64,000 nt of DNA from Cognatishimia coralii (GTDB lineage: Bacteria > Pseudomonadota > Alphaproteobacteria > Rhodobacterales > Rhodobacteraceae), in assembly GCF_037478305.1 (NCBI RefSeq), contig NZ_JBBGAZ010000007.1, positions 1 to 64,000 of the forward strand. The letters are read 5' to 3'. A program made the position numbers and the translations under genes. Positions 45,625 to 53,555 of this stretch are shown in pieces (within the stretch, counting starts at the first letter, position 1; every line of letters begins with the position of its first letter). The notes beneath the pieces are model-generated. The model was not told where the DNA came from, made no database searches, and saw only the letters and a program-made list of their open reading frames with translations.

Positions 45625-45652
45625 AACGCAAATATTTAACGGGAGGAACTTC

Positions 45653-46627
45653 ATGCGTTTGACACTTACTGCACTTACGACAAGTCTCGCTTTGGCATCC
45701 TTTGCCCAAGCCCAAGAGACGACCCTAAAAATGGCCACGATCGCCCCAAGTTTGGGGCAGGCCGTCACGATGGCGACCTTCGCCAATGTGGTCACGGATA
45801 ACCTCGACAACATCTCGATTGAGGTTTCAGGCGGTGGCGCGGCGACGGTTCATATGATGGAAGTCGCGCGCGGCAACCTCGACATGTCTATGACCAGCCC
45901 AGTTGTCTACAACCTGATGGCAGCGGGCAAGGCCATGTACGCCAAACAGGCCGAAGCACCTGAGCTTAGCAAAAACTTGTCCCTGCTGATGTGGTTCCCC
46001 TATGGCGCCTATCACTTCGCGGTGCGTGCGGACAGCGACATCGAAGTTCTGGATGACCTCGAAGGCGCATCGGTCTTTTTGGGCCCACAGGGCGGCGGCG
46101 CTTACAACGCGGCGCGCGGGTGGATTGAATCCACAACGGGGTTGGTCGCGGGCGAAGACTATGACGCGATCAAGGCCAACTGGCAGACTGGTTTCCAGGC
46201 CTTTCTAGATGGAAAAATCGACGTCTATGTGAACGGCTGTCTCGACCCATGCGGCAACTTCATTCAGTTCACAGAAACAGAGGACCTGCGGTTCATCGGC
46301 CCAGAAGATGATCAGGGCGAAGCCGTAGAGAAGTTCCTCGGCAAATGGCGCTATCGCGGCAATATCGAACCGGGCCTCTATGGTGGTCAAAAGAACGAAG
46401 ACACTGTGATTTCTTTTGACACAGCCGTCGGCATCGGCGTGCGGGGCGATCTCGACGAAGAAACTGTCTATCTGCTGACCAAGACCTTCTGGGACAACAT
46501 CGAGCAGGTGACCTCTGATGCACCCTGGGCCAAGGCGTTGGACATCAACTTCGCGGCGTCTAAACGCGGGCTGATGGAGTTGCATCCGGGTGCTGCGCGC
46601 TATTACAAAGAAGTTGGCGCTATGTAG
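45653..46627 (+). CDS. TRAP-TAXI substrate-binding protein
   Basis: Periplasmic binding protein of 324 aa of the TAXI family. Signal peptide at residues 1-20 (cleavage after FAQA). Family features: ATIAPSLGQAVTMATFANVV near the mature N terminus, GPQGGGAYNAARGWIE, and the FLDGKIDVYVNGCLDPCG loop with two Cys. It presumably brings a sulfate ester or its alcohol to the DctQM protein upstream. GGGAGGAACTTC precedes the ATG. A bidirectional terminator follows. Confidence 0.88.
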   Translation: MRLTLTALTTSLALASFAQAQETTLKMATIAPSLGQAVTMATFANVVTDNLDNISIEVSGGGAATVHMMEVARGNLDMSMTSPVVYNLMAAGKAMYAKQAEAPELSKNLSLLMWFPYGAYHFAVRADSDIEVLDDLEGASVFLGPQGGGAYNAARGWIESTTGLVAGEDYDAIKANWQTGFQAFLDGKIDVYVNGCLDPCGNFIQFTETEDLRFIGPEDDQGEAVEKFLGKWRYRGNIEPGLYGGQKNEDTVISFDTAVGIGVRGDLDEETVYLLTKTFWDNIEQVTSDAPWAKALDINFAASKRGLMELHPGAARYYKEVGAM

Positions 46628-46635
46628 TCCAAATT

Positions 46636-46666
46636 ATAAGGGCAGGGCCTTAAGTCCTGCCCTTAT
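46636..46666. terminator. bidirectional terminator between the TAXI operon and a LysR gene
   Basis: ATAAGGGCAGG, nine bases, CCTGCCCTTAT followed by T: an 11-bp perfect stem at the junction of two converging genes. A-T ends on both sides let it act in both directions. The leftward LysR stop lies inside the right half. Confidence 0.8.
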
Positions 46667-47540
46667 TCACCGCGACGAGGTAGTCGAGCATGCGTCGCGT
46701 CAATTGTTTTTGCGGACCACTTTCGGGCCAAACCGCATAGACACCAAGGTCAGGCAATTTCCAATCTGGCAGGACCTCGACCAATGCGCCGTTTTGCAGT
46801 TCCGCTTCAATTTCCGCCTCTGGCAAATGCTGACAGCCAAGCCCTGATTTTACAGCCGCAATCGCTGCTGTGATTGTATCGACTTCAAGGCGCAGCCGTT
46901 TGACCTCTATCGTCGCGCTTTCGCCGTCTTTCATCAGCGTTATCGCATTGCTCAGCATCGCGATCCCGACAAAGTCGCATTGCGCCAGATCCTCCAGCGT
47001 TTTAACGGGCGCGCGTGTCGCCATATACTGTGGCGAGGCGACCATGACACGACGGAACATGCCGATTCGTTTGGTCTTAAGACTGCTGTCCACGAGCTTG
47101 CCCAAGCGGATCGCCAGATCATAGCCTTCGCTCACCAGATCCACCTGTCGGTCCAGACTATGCACCGTCAGGGACACCAGCGGATGATCCGCTGCAAAGG
47201 CCCAAATGGCGCGATGCATGGGGGAGTATTGTCCAAAGGCCGGGATCGTCAAGCGCAGAGCGCCGACCGGCTGGTCGATCTCTCCGGCCAAGGCATCAAT
47301 CGCCTCGCTGCCAGCGCTCACCATGCGTTTCGCAGCGTCTAGGATCTTGTGCCCTTCACTGGTCAAAGACAGCGCGCGGGTGGAACGGAAAAACAGCGAC
47401 ACGCCCAGCTTGGATTCCAGCCGCGAGACATGGTGGCTTACCACCGAGGTCGACAGATTAAGCCGCCGCCCCGCAGCGCTAAAGCTGCCTGCTTCGGTCA
47501 CGGCAACAAAGACGGCCAATCCTTTGAAGTCGTCGATCAT
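46650..47540 (-). CDS. LysR-family transcriptional regulator
   Basis: LysR-type regulator of 296 aa with the helix-turn-helix at about residues 6-64 (SFSAAGRRLNLSTSVVSHHVSRLESKL) and an effector domain from about residue 90. It is divergent from the Tat-exported metallo-hydrolase gene at 47659 across 118 bp, so that pair is its probable target; it converges on the TAXI operon. A palindromic ATTTCGAAAT (near 47553-47562) lies in the shared promoter region. Confidence 0.84.
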   Translation of the reverse strand: MIDDFKGLAVFVAVTEAGSFSAAGRRLNLSTSVVSHHVSRLESKLGVSLFFRSTRALSLTSEGHKILDAAKRMVSAGSEAIDALAGEIDQPVGALRLTIPAFGQYSPMHRAIWAFAADHPLVSLTVHSLDRQVDLVSEGYDLAIRLGKLVDSSLKTKRIGMFRRVMVASPQYMATRAPVKTLEDLAQCDFVGIAMLSNAITLMKDGESATIEVKRLRLEVDTITAAIAAVKSGLGCQHLPEAEIEAELQNGALVEVLPDWKLPDLGVYAVWPESGPQKQLTRRMLDYLVAVNKGRT

Positions 47541-47658
47541 CTTTCCAATATTTCGAAATCAGAATGCAAGTATTGTTCACTAATCGAAACGATAAGCCCG
47601 CTCTACATTGCCTGTCAACGACCCAAGAAAATGCAATAACGAGTAAAGGAAAAACCCG

Positions 47659-48546
47659 ATGTCCCTTGAAACAACAGTTTCCCGTCGCAACCTGCTGAAA
47701 GGCGCAACGCTCACCGCTGGCGCAGTCGCGCTGCTGCGCACGGGGCTGACCCCAACCATCGCCAAGGCGCAAGGTGAGCTGCCCGCAGGCACCGTGCATT
47801 CCTTCGCAAAAGCGGGCGTTAATTTTCACACTTACGTCTCGCCGGCGCAGACCGTGAATGTCACCAGCCATGTGATCGACCTGGGTGATCAACTGATGGT
47901 GGTCGACGCGACTATGCTACCGCCGACCGCACAAGAGGTTAGCGCCTTGATCAAATCAACAGGCAAGCCTGTTGGTCTGGCGGTTCTCAGCCATGAGCAT
48001 CCTGATCATTGGGGTGGCGCGTCTTTCATCGAAGGCGTCAGCTTCTCGACATTGCCTGAAGTGCGCGAGGGCATGCGCGCTGAGGCAACCGGTGGCAATT
48101 GGCCGGAGCCTGTGAATGTACTGACCGGCGGAGATATCACGGTTGGGACCACGACCTTGTCCGGCGTTGAGGTCGAATTCCGTCACTACAAAGACGTTGA
48201 AGCGCCCCATATGCTGGTCTCGGTTCTGCCAGAGCAGCAAGTCGCTGTGGTGCAGGACCTAGTTTACAACGGCGTCTACTTCGCCCCCGGCACAGACCGC
48301 GCCAATTGGATCGCGACCCTGCAAGAGATGAGCGACGATCCCGCGTTTGATACCCTGCTGGTGGGTCATGGCCTGCCGACGACGCGCGGCGATCTGGACA
48401 CCGCCATCGCCTATATCCGCGTGATGGACGAGGTCATGAACTCTGCCGCCTCGCCAGATGATGCCATCGCGCAGCTAAAAGCGGCCTTCCCAGCCTATAC
48501 CGGAGAGTTCCTGCTGAGCCTGATCCCAGAGTATTGGACCCGCTGA
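47659..48546 (+). CDS. Tat-exported metallo-beta-lactamase fold hydrolase
   Basis: Protein of 295 aa. The N terminus has a twin-arginine signal (SRRNLLKG at residues 8-15, cleavage near TIAKA-Q). The metal motif is SHEHPDHW (His112, His114, Asp116, His117), followed by a later GHGLPTTRGDLDTAI segment that supplies another His. It acts outside the cytoplasm, probably with two zinc or iron ions, on an unknown ester or similar substrate; related proteins sit in sulfur-oxidation and quinoprotein loci. A LysR regulator lies divergently upstream. Confidence 0.78.
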   Translation: MSLETTVSRRNLLKGATLTAGAVALLRTGLTPTIAKAQGELPAGTVHSFAKAGVNFHTYVSPAQTVNVTSHVIDLGDQLMVVDATMLPPTAQEVSALIKSTGKPVGLAVLSHEHPDHWGGASFIEGVSFSTLPEVREGMRAEATGGNWPEPVNVLTGGDITVGTTTLSGVEVEFRHYKDVEAPHMLVSVLPEQQVAVVQDLVYNGVYFAPGTDRANWIATLQEMSDDPAFDTLLVGHGLPTTRGDLDTAIAYIRVMDEVMNSAASPDDAIAQLKAAFPAYTGEFLLSLIPEYWTR

Positions 48547-48561
48547 GATCGGGCCTGAAGC

Positions 48562-48921
48562 ATGCTTAAACTTCTGACAACACTTGCCTTTATCACAGGA
48601 GCTAACGTCACAATGGCTGAAACCAAAATCGCCCAAGTTGTCGAAATTGCGACGTTTGAACTGGCAGACGGCGTGACTCACGAGGCCTTTGCCATCGTCG
48701 ATGCGCAAGTCGAAGCTGAACACGTGAGTCTGCAACCCGGCTTTGTGTCGCGCGAAACAGGTGCGACTGACACCGGTTGGATCGCGATTGTGCACTGGGA
48801 AAGTGCCGAGGCCGCGCAGGCCTCTATGGACAGCTTTGGGTCGGCCCCAGCGGCGGCAGAGTTCATGGGCATGATGGATGTCTCTACAATGGCTATGGCA
48901 CGCTACGACATCAATCGATAA
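48562..48921 (+). CDS. small Abm-like (antibiotic biosynthesis monooxygenase-fold) protein
   Basis: Protein of 119 aa. The core, IAQVVEIATFELADGVTHEAF to VAIVHWESAEAAQASMDSF, resembles dimeric ferredoxin-like Abm/EthD proteins. The first ATG predicts an exported protein (hydrophobic residues 1-19, cleavage after TMA), but a second ATG at 48613, with AGGAG upstream, would give a cytoplasmic 102 aa form (MAETKIAQV), and the choice is open. It begins 15 nt after the metallo-hydrolase gene, so the two form a small operon. No catalytic function can be assigned. Confidence 0.65.
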   Translation: MLKLLTTLAFITGANVTMAETKIAQVVEIATFELADGVTHEAFAIVDAQVEAEHVSLQPGFVSRETGATDTGWIAIVHWESAEAAQASMDSFGSAPAAAEFMGMMDVSTMAMARYDINR

Positions 48922-48927
48922 CCCGTG

Positions 48928-48994
48928 AGTGGCAGATTACAGATCGGGCCCGGCGTCATGCGGCGTCGGCCCGAGTTCGCAAGTAAATGCCACT
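48928..48994. repeat. nested inverted repeats between converging genes
   Basis: Outer arms AGTGGCA (48928-48934) and TGCCACT (48988-48994), inner arms TCGGGCC (48944-48950) and GGCCCGA (48968-48974), with a GGCGTC direct repeat in the loop. It lies between the Abm gene and the convergent amidohydrolase gene, and may act as a weak bidirectional terminator although no T-run is present. Confidence 0.4.
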
Positions 48995-49098
48995 AAGCTT
49001 TGTGCGTAGAAAAGGTTCGTCTGGCAACGCGAACTTGCATCCGCAGCTTCTTGATGGGCAGTTGTGCTTGCCTTGCGCTCGCCCGTTAACGTTCAGGC

Positions 49099-49962
49099 TT
49101 AAAAGTAAAAGGCGCGCGCCACTGAATTGAAGACCTGATCGTAGTGGTCTGATGGGATCAAGGCTCTTTGGGTTTCAAACATTTTTTGATAGTCCGAATA
49201 GAGTTTGTCGACCGGGAAGTTCGATCCAAACATGACGCGATCCGGACCAAATTGCCCAATGACGTCTTCTACAATCGGCGCGAGGCTTTCCTGCGTCCAA
49301 TTGTGTTCAAACATTCCAAGTCCAGAGAGTTTGCAAGTCACATGAGGCAGGTCTGAAAGATGCTGCAATGATCGCGCCCAATTGGCCAGACCCGCTTCCG
49401 TTCGATCATGCGGGGAGCCTGCGTGGCAAAGCGCGACGGGCGTATTAGGTGCCTGTGCAATTACGGTGGCGGTTTTCTCCATGAGCTCCGGAATAAGCTG
49501 CAAGTCAAAGCTCAGCCCGCGGTCACCCGCTTCATTAAGACCTTTCAGGAATAAAGGGTTGTCCAGCAAGTCGTTCGTGCCTGTCACCGCATCTTCGCCA
49601 GGCGCTCGTCCGATGATTTGGCGCACACCTTTGACTGTTGAAAGCCGCTGGTATTCATCCAGTTGAGTAGACAGGTCCGGCGCTGTGAGATCACAAAACA
49701 CAACTTGCGCCATTGGCCAATCCGGCGTGGCGTCGGCAACCGATTGAACCCATTTTGCCTCGGCCAACGGGTCCTCTGCGCCCACCTGAATGTGTACGGA
49801 TCCCGTGATCCCGCAGGCACTCGCCTCAGCTCGGAACTCATTGATCAGGTAGTCGCGCTGAATAGGGGAGGGATCTCCGAAAAAGCGTTCTACACCTTGG
49901 GCCATCAGCCAAGGGTAATGCACCGCGTTCAAATCCCAGAGATGGTGATGGGCGTCGATCAT
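49099..49962 (-). CDS. amidohydrolase family 2 (lactonase-type) protein
   Basis: TIM-barrel hydrolase of 287 aa in the amidohydrolase 2 family. The metal site begins IDAHHHLWDL at the N terminus; later elements are VALCHAGSPHD (His) and VMFGSNFPVDKLYSDY (Asp). Relatives include L-fuconolactonase, 4-sulfomuconolactonase and 2-pyrone-4,6-dicarboxylate lactonase, so a sugar-acid or aromatic lactone is a likely substrate. Its ATG overlaps the stop of the NTF2-like gene upstream (ATGA), and the two form a leftward operon opposite the ABC transporter, under the same operators. Confidence 0.8.
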   Translation of the reverse strand: MIDAHHHLWDLNAVHYPWLMAQGVERFFGDPSPIQRDYLINEFRAEASACGITGSVHIQVGAEDPLAEAKWVQSVADATPDWPMAQVVFCDLTAPDLSTQLDEYQRLSTVKGVRQIIGRAPGEDAVTGTNDLLDNPLFLKGLNEAGDRGLSFDLQLIPELMEKTATVIAQAPNTPVALCHAGSPHDRTEAGLANWARSLQHLSDLPHVTCKLSGLGMFEHNWTQESLAPIVEDVIGQFGPDRVMFGSNFPVDKLYSDYQKMFETQRALIPSDHYDQVFNSVARAFYF

Positions 49963-50963
49963 GTGCGGGGCACCTCTTGCATGCGGGCCAGTATATCGAC
50001 GCCAAGGCCTTTCCAGAAATGCAGAAGGTCAATGAAGATCCAGTTCTCGGCCAGCTTGTCGCCCTCGCGGCGATAGATGTCGATCACGCGCATCTCGCCA
50101 TGTTTGTCACTGGCAGGCATGCCCATAAACCCGCCATCATGGCGGGCGGTGAAATTCGGCCAGCCAAAGAAACCGCCGTAGTGCCCTTCGGCCATGCGGC
50201 AAATGTGGTTTGTCTTGGATCTTTCAGAAAAGGCCGCGCGGAAGGGGCCGGAGTGCTGTTTGGCGTAGCGCTCGATTGTGTAGGTCGCACCGATCCCGGC
50301 TGGCCCCCACCAGATCATGTCGTCGTGCCATGTCCGCGCCAGTTCTTCTTCGAGTGGCAGTCCAAGTTGCCAAGTGCCCAGATCGCCAATCATCGCGTTG
50401 ATCGCCGCAAGGGTCGCGTCACCTTCGGCCTTTGGTTGCGCATCAAAGAGCAATCCATCATGCGTCATAGGCCCGGGCTGAACCAGATGCGCTGCGGTTT
50501 GAGGCGGGAAGGGATTTAGACCCGCTTGCATCATCAAATGCGGGATATCGAAGTACATGGCGGTTTCGACGATCTTGCCGCCCGCGACCTTGTTGAACTC
50601 GCAATACCGCAGGAAGGCCATCTTGTCCGTCGGCGCGATGCCAAGCCAAGGTTCATCAAAGAGCCCCATAAGGTGGCCCATGGACACAACCCATGTGCCG
50701 TCAAAGCCGTCGGTTTCATTCTTGCCCGCCATGAAGACATCCTGACGCCGTTGAAGCCGTTTTAAGGATATTTTCAGGGGTGCCCAGAATTCTGAGGCTA
50801 CACGAATCGAGTCCGTCATTTCGTTAAAGGGATGAAAGCCGCGCCACAGATAGTCCGTTGAAATATATTGACCCAGAACACCAGCTATTTCGCCAGAATC
50901 GGCGTCGTCCAAAGCAGCATAGTATTCTCTAACTAAATGTTTTTCCGCTTGAAAGTCGACCAC
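49959..50963 (-). CDS. double NTF2/SnoaL-like protein, paralogue 1
   Basis: Protein of 334 aa with two cystatin-like NTF2/SnoaL modules. Marks shared with the protein at 58995-60050 are DIPHLMMQAG near residue 165, WWGPAGIGATYTIERY, and the C-terminal GVDILARMQEV. Such barrels hold small hydrophobic or polar ligands and include isomerases, dehydratases and aldol-type cyclases; I cannot name the reaction. The start is a GTG at 50963 with GGGAGAGG upstream; the frame runs longer into the shared promoter, where it would cross the operators, so the short form is preferred. It heads a leftward operon with the amidohydrolase. Confidence 0.72.
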   Translation of the reverse strand: MVDFQAEKHLVREYYAALDDADSGEIAGVLGQYISTDYLWRGFHPFNEMTDSIRVASEFWAPLKISLKRLQRRQDVFMAGKNETDGFDGTWVVSMGHLMGLFDEPWLGIAPTDKMAFLRYCEFNKVAGGKIVETAMYFDIPHLMMQAGLNPFPPQTAAHLVQPGPMTHDGLLFDAQPKAEGDATLAAINAMIGDLGTWQLGLPLEEELARTWHDDMIWWGPAGIGATYTIERYAKQHSGPFRAAFSERSKTNHICRMAEGHYGGFFGWPNFTARHDGGFMGMPASDKHGEMRVIDIYRREGDKLAENWIFIDLLHFWKGLGVDILARMQEVPRT

Positions 50964-50985
50964 ACGACCTCTCCCTTTGATGGAT

Positions 50986-51005
50986 TTTTGCACACGTTTG
51001 CAAAA
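50986..51005. promoter_or_regulatory. LacI-type operator 1
   Basis: TTTTGCACAC and GTTTGCAAAA, a 20-bp near-perfect inverted repeat with a central CG, typical of LacI/GalR sites. It is centred 33 bp upstream of the leftward GTG start. Confidence 0.75.
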
Positions 51006-51039
51006 ACTTCTTGCCAAAATCCGGAACCCGAGTCTACCC

Positions 51040-51059
51040 TGTTGCAAGCGTATGCAAAA
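51040..51059. promoter_or_regulatory. LacI-type operator 2
   Basis: TGTTGCAAGC and GTATGCAAAA with a central CG, sharing the TTGCA/TGCAA arms of operator 1. It is 41 bp upstream of the ABC ATPase start, and 54 bp (about five DNA turns) from operator 1, so both directions could be repressed jointly, perhaps with looping. The cognate regulator is probably the LacI protein encoded at 60814. Confidence 0.75.
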
Positions 51060-51090
51060 ATCGCATTGATGACACTCGGGAGGAGCCTTC

Positions 51091-52140
51091 ATGGCCGAAA
51101 TCCAGCTCAAGAACCTCAGCAAGCGCTGGGGCAGCTTCGTTGGCGTTGATGATTTCAATCTTACGATTGCTGACAAAGAGTTCCTTGTGCTCTTGGGGCC
51201 GTCTGGCTGCGGCAAGACCACGACGATGCGTATGATCGCGGGCCTAGAGGATGCAACCGAAGGCGACATCTTGGTCGACGGAACGCGGGTCAATGATCTG
51301 GAGCCCAAGGACCGAGATGTAGCGATGGTGTTCCAAAGCTATGCGCTTTATCCGAACATGAACGTCTACGAGAACATCCGCTTTCCACTGAAAGTGCGCG
51401 GCGTTGATCCAAGCACACACGACGAAAAAGTGCGTCGCGCGTCGGCGATGGTTGAACTGGACGAATTCCTGCACCGCAAGCCAGCCGAGCTTTCTGGCGG
51501 TCAGCGTCAGCGTGTTGCTTTGGCCCGCGCCATTGTGCGCGAACCGAATATGTTCCTGATGGACGAACCGCTGTCCAACCTTGACGCAAAACTGCGGGTC
51601 TCGACCCGAGCGCAGATCAAGAATCTCTCCCACGAGCTGGCCGTAACTACCATCTATGTGACCCACGACCAGATCGAGGCCATGACCCTCGCGGATCGCG
51701 TGGTGGTCATGAAGCAGGGGGTTGTGCAGCAGGTTGGCAGCCCAACGGAAATCTACGACCGCCCAGCCAATGCATTTGTAGCAAGCTTCATCGGCAACCC
51801 GGCCATGAACTTGATGGATGGCGCGGTAGAAGGCGGGACATTCAAGGCGGAAGGCGTAGAGGTCAAAGGCCTCACGGCACCTGACGCGAAAACGACTTTG
51901 GGCTTCCGTGCAGAGGATGCCGAAGTTGTGGAAAGCGGCGGTCAAATCAACGCGCCGATCTATACGATGGAACTTTTGGGCGAAGCGACAATGGTTTCGG
52001 TCCGGATCGGTGGCTCTTTGGTCAGCGTTAAGGCTGACAAGAACTATCGCGCGGACATTGGAGATATCGTCTCTATCAAAGTTCCAATGGAACATTGCCA
52101 CTTGTTTGATGCTGAAACAGGTGAGCGTGTAGGGGGGTAA
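51091..52140 (+). CDS. sugar-type ABC importer ATP-binding protein (UgpC/MalK family)
   Basis: ATPase of 349 aa. Walker A is GPSGCGKTTT (near residue 37), the signature is LSGGQRQRVALARA, Walker B is LMDEPLSNLD, and the switch His follows in YVTHDQIEAM. A C-terminal TOBE-type regulatory domain runs from about residue 235. It energises the import complex formed by the binding protein and two permeases downstream. CGGGAGGAGCCTTC precedes the ATG. It is the first gene of the rightward LacI-controlled run. Confidence 0.9.
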   Translation: MAEIQLKNLSKRWGSFVGVDDFNLTIADKEFLVLLGPSGCGKTTTMRMIAGLEDATEGDILVDGTRVNDLEPKDRDVAMVFQSYALYPNMNVYENIRFPLKVRGVDPSTHDEKVRRASAMVELDEFLHRKPAELSGGQRQRVALARAIVREPNMFLMDEPLSNLDAKLRVSTRAQIKNLSHELAVTTIYVTHDQIEAMTLADRVVVMKQGVVQQVGSPTEIYDRPANAFVASFIGNPAMNLMDGAVEGGTFKAEGVEVKGLTAPDAKTTLGFRAEDAEVVESGGQINAPIYTMELLGEATMVSVRIGGSLVSVKADKNYRADIGDIVSIKVPMEHCHLFDAETGERVGG

Positions 52141-52231
52141 GCCCCTGAAATATGGCGCAATTAATAAGCGTCTTTCGCTGGGTGCGTGATTGCAAGACGC
52201 ATCCAAAATGACAAGAAACAGGGAGAAAGAC

Positions 52232-53485
52232 ATGTTTCTAAAGAAAGTAATGGTTGCTGGTGCAATGTCAGCTCTACTGGGGACCTCTGCCTATGCAGGT
52301 GGTCACGCAATGTGTGGTCCTGATGGCGCGTCGGTCCGTATTCTCGGGTCAGACTTTCCTGCGATCCAAGCGGTTGCTGGTGCGGCCGAAGCAAACTGCT
52401 CTGGCAGCGCGGGCGAGTTCACCATCAACCTGCGTGACGATACACGCGACATGATGAACCAAGCGCTGACGCCAAACCCGGCGGAATATACCAGCGTGAT
52501 CGTGGCGAACTCTACGCTCACTCAGTTGATGAATGATGACCTCGTGCGTCCTCTGAACGATCTGGTCGACAAATACGGTGCAAACCTCAAGCCGCATCAG
52601 CTGATCACCATTGACGGTAACGTTATGGCGATTGCCTTCATGGCGAACTCTCAGCACCTCTTCACCCGGACCGACATTCTCGCGCAAGCGGGCGTCGAAG
52701 GCACTCCGTCCAGCGTCGAAGAAATGGTGGCCGCGGCAGAAAAAATCCGTGCAGCAGGCATCATGGAATATCCGATTGCGATGAACATGAAAGTCGGCTG
52801 GAACGTTGGCGAGATCTTCAACCTGTTCTACTTCGCAAACGGCGGCGAGCTGTTCAAGCCTGGTACGGCTGAGCCAGCAGTGAATTCCGCAGCAGGTGTC
52901 GCGGCGCTGAACTCGATCAAATCCTTGCTTGAGTACACCCACCCAGATCACCTCAGCCATGCATCCAACGAAACCCAGGCACTTTGGGAAGCAGGTCAAG
53001 CGGCAATGGCTATCATGTGGGGCTCTCGCGGTGGCGCGGTTCTGGATGACGAAGGCTCTACTGCAGATGTCACCGAGAACACTCTGCTCTCGATGGCGCC
53101 AACCGCAAACGGTGGATCTACGCCAGCGGCGACTCTGTGGTGGGATGGTGTGACCATTGCCAAGAACGTGCCTGATGCCGACGCCGAAGCAAGCTTTGCA
53201 GCTCTGGTTAGCGGCCTGAACGCAGACCTGATGAAAGAGCACAACGACAAAGCCATCTGGCTGATCGACGGCTTCCAGCCTGGTCCAGCGGCGGCAGGTG
53301 TGTCCGCGACTGCAAATGCAGGGGCCAAGCCTTACCCAATGATCCCATTCGTGAACCTGATGCACAACGCACTGGGGTCTGAACTGGTTGACTTCTACAA
53401 AGGCACCGAGAGCGCAGAAGACGCGCTGGCGGACGTCGAAGCGGCCTATGTGACCGCAGCGAAAGAAGCAGGCTTCTTGAACTAA
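52232..53485 (+). CDS. ABC importer extracellular binding protein
   Basis: Binding protein of 417 aa of the sugar (family 1) class. Signal peptide at residues 1-22 (cleavage after SAYA). The mature part starts GGHAMCGPDGASVRILGSDFPA and contains GWNVGEIFNLFYFANGGELF and WWDGVTIAKNVPDADAEASFAAL. The ligand cannot be read from sequence: sugars, sugar acids and polyols are the usual ones. CAGGGAGAAAGAC precedes the ATG at 52232. A hairpin follows the stop. Confidence 0.86.
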   Translation: MFLKKVMVAGAMSALLGTSAYAGGHAMCGPDGASVRILGSDFPAIQAVAGAAEANCSGSAGEFTINLRDDTRDMMNQALTPNPAEYTSVIVANSTLTQLMNDDLVRPLNDLVDKYGANLKPHQLITIDGNVMAIAFMANSQHLFTRTDILAQAGVEGTPSSVEEMVAAAEKIRAAGIMEYPIAMNMKVGWNVGEIFNLFYFANGGELFKPGTAEPAVNSAAGVAALNSIKSLLEYTHPDHLSHASNETQALWEAGQAAMAIMWGSRGGAVLDDEGSTADVTENTLLSMAPTANGGSTPAATLWWDGVTIAKNVPDADAEASFAALVSGLNADLMKEHNDKAIWLIDGFQPGPAAAGVSATANAGAKPYPMIPFVNLMHNALGSELVDFYKGTESAEDALADVEAAYVTAAKEAGFLN

Positions 53486-53494
53486 GAGCCTGAG

Positions 53495-53518
53495 GAAGGG
53501 GGCTTTTCGGCCCCCTTC
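53495..53518 (+). terminator. attenuator hairpin after the binding protein gene
   Basis: GAAGGGGGC, six bases, GCCCCCTTC: a 9-bp perfect stem without a T-run. It lies between binding protein and permease genes, where such stems commonly let the binding protein be made in excess. Confidence 0.65.
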
Positions 53519-53555
53519 ACCCTCTGATTTCTGACATGCCAAAAAGGTCTAGGAC

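Noticed and set aside
50964..51308. N-terminal extension of the leftward NTF2-like protein
   Set aside because: It crosses both LacI-type operators and runs antisense to the ABC ATPase gene; the GTG at 50963 has a good ribosome binding site.
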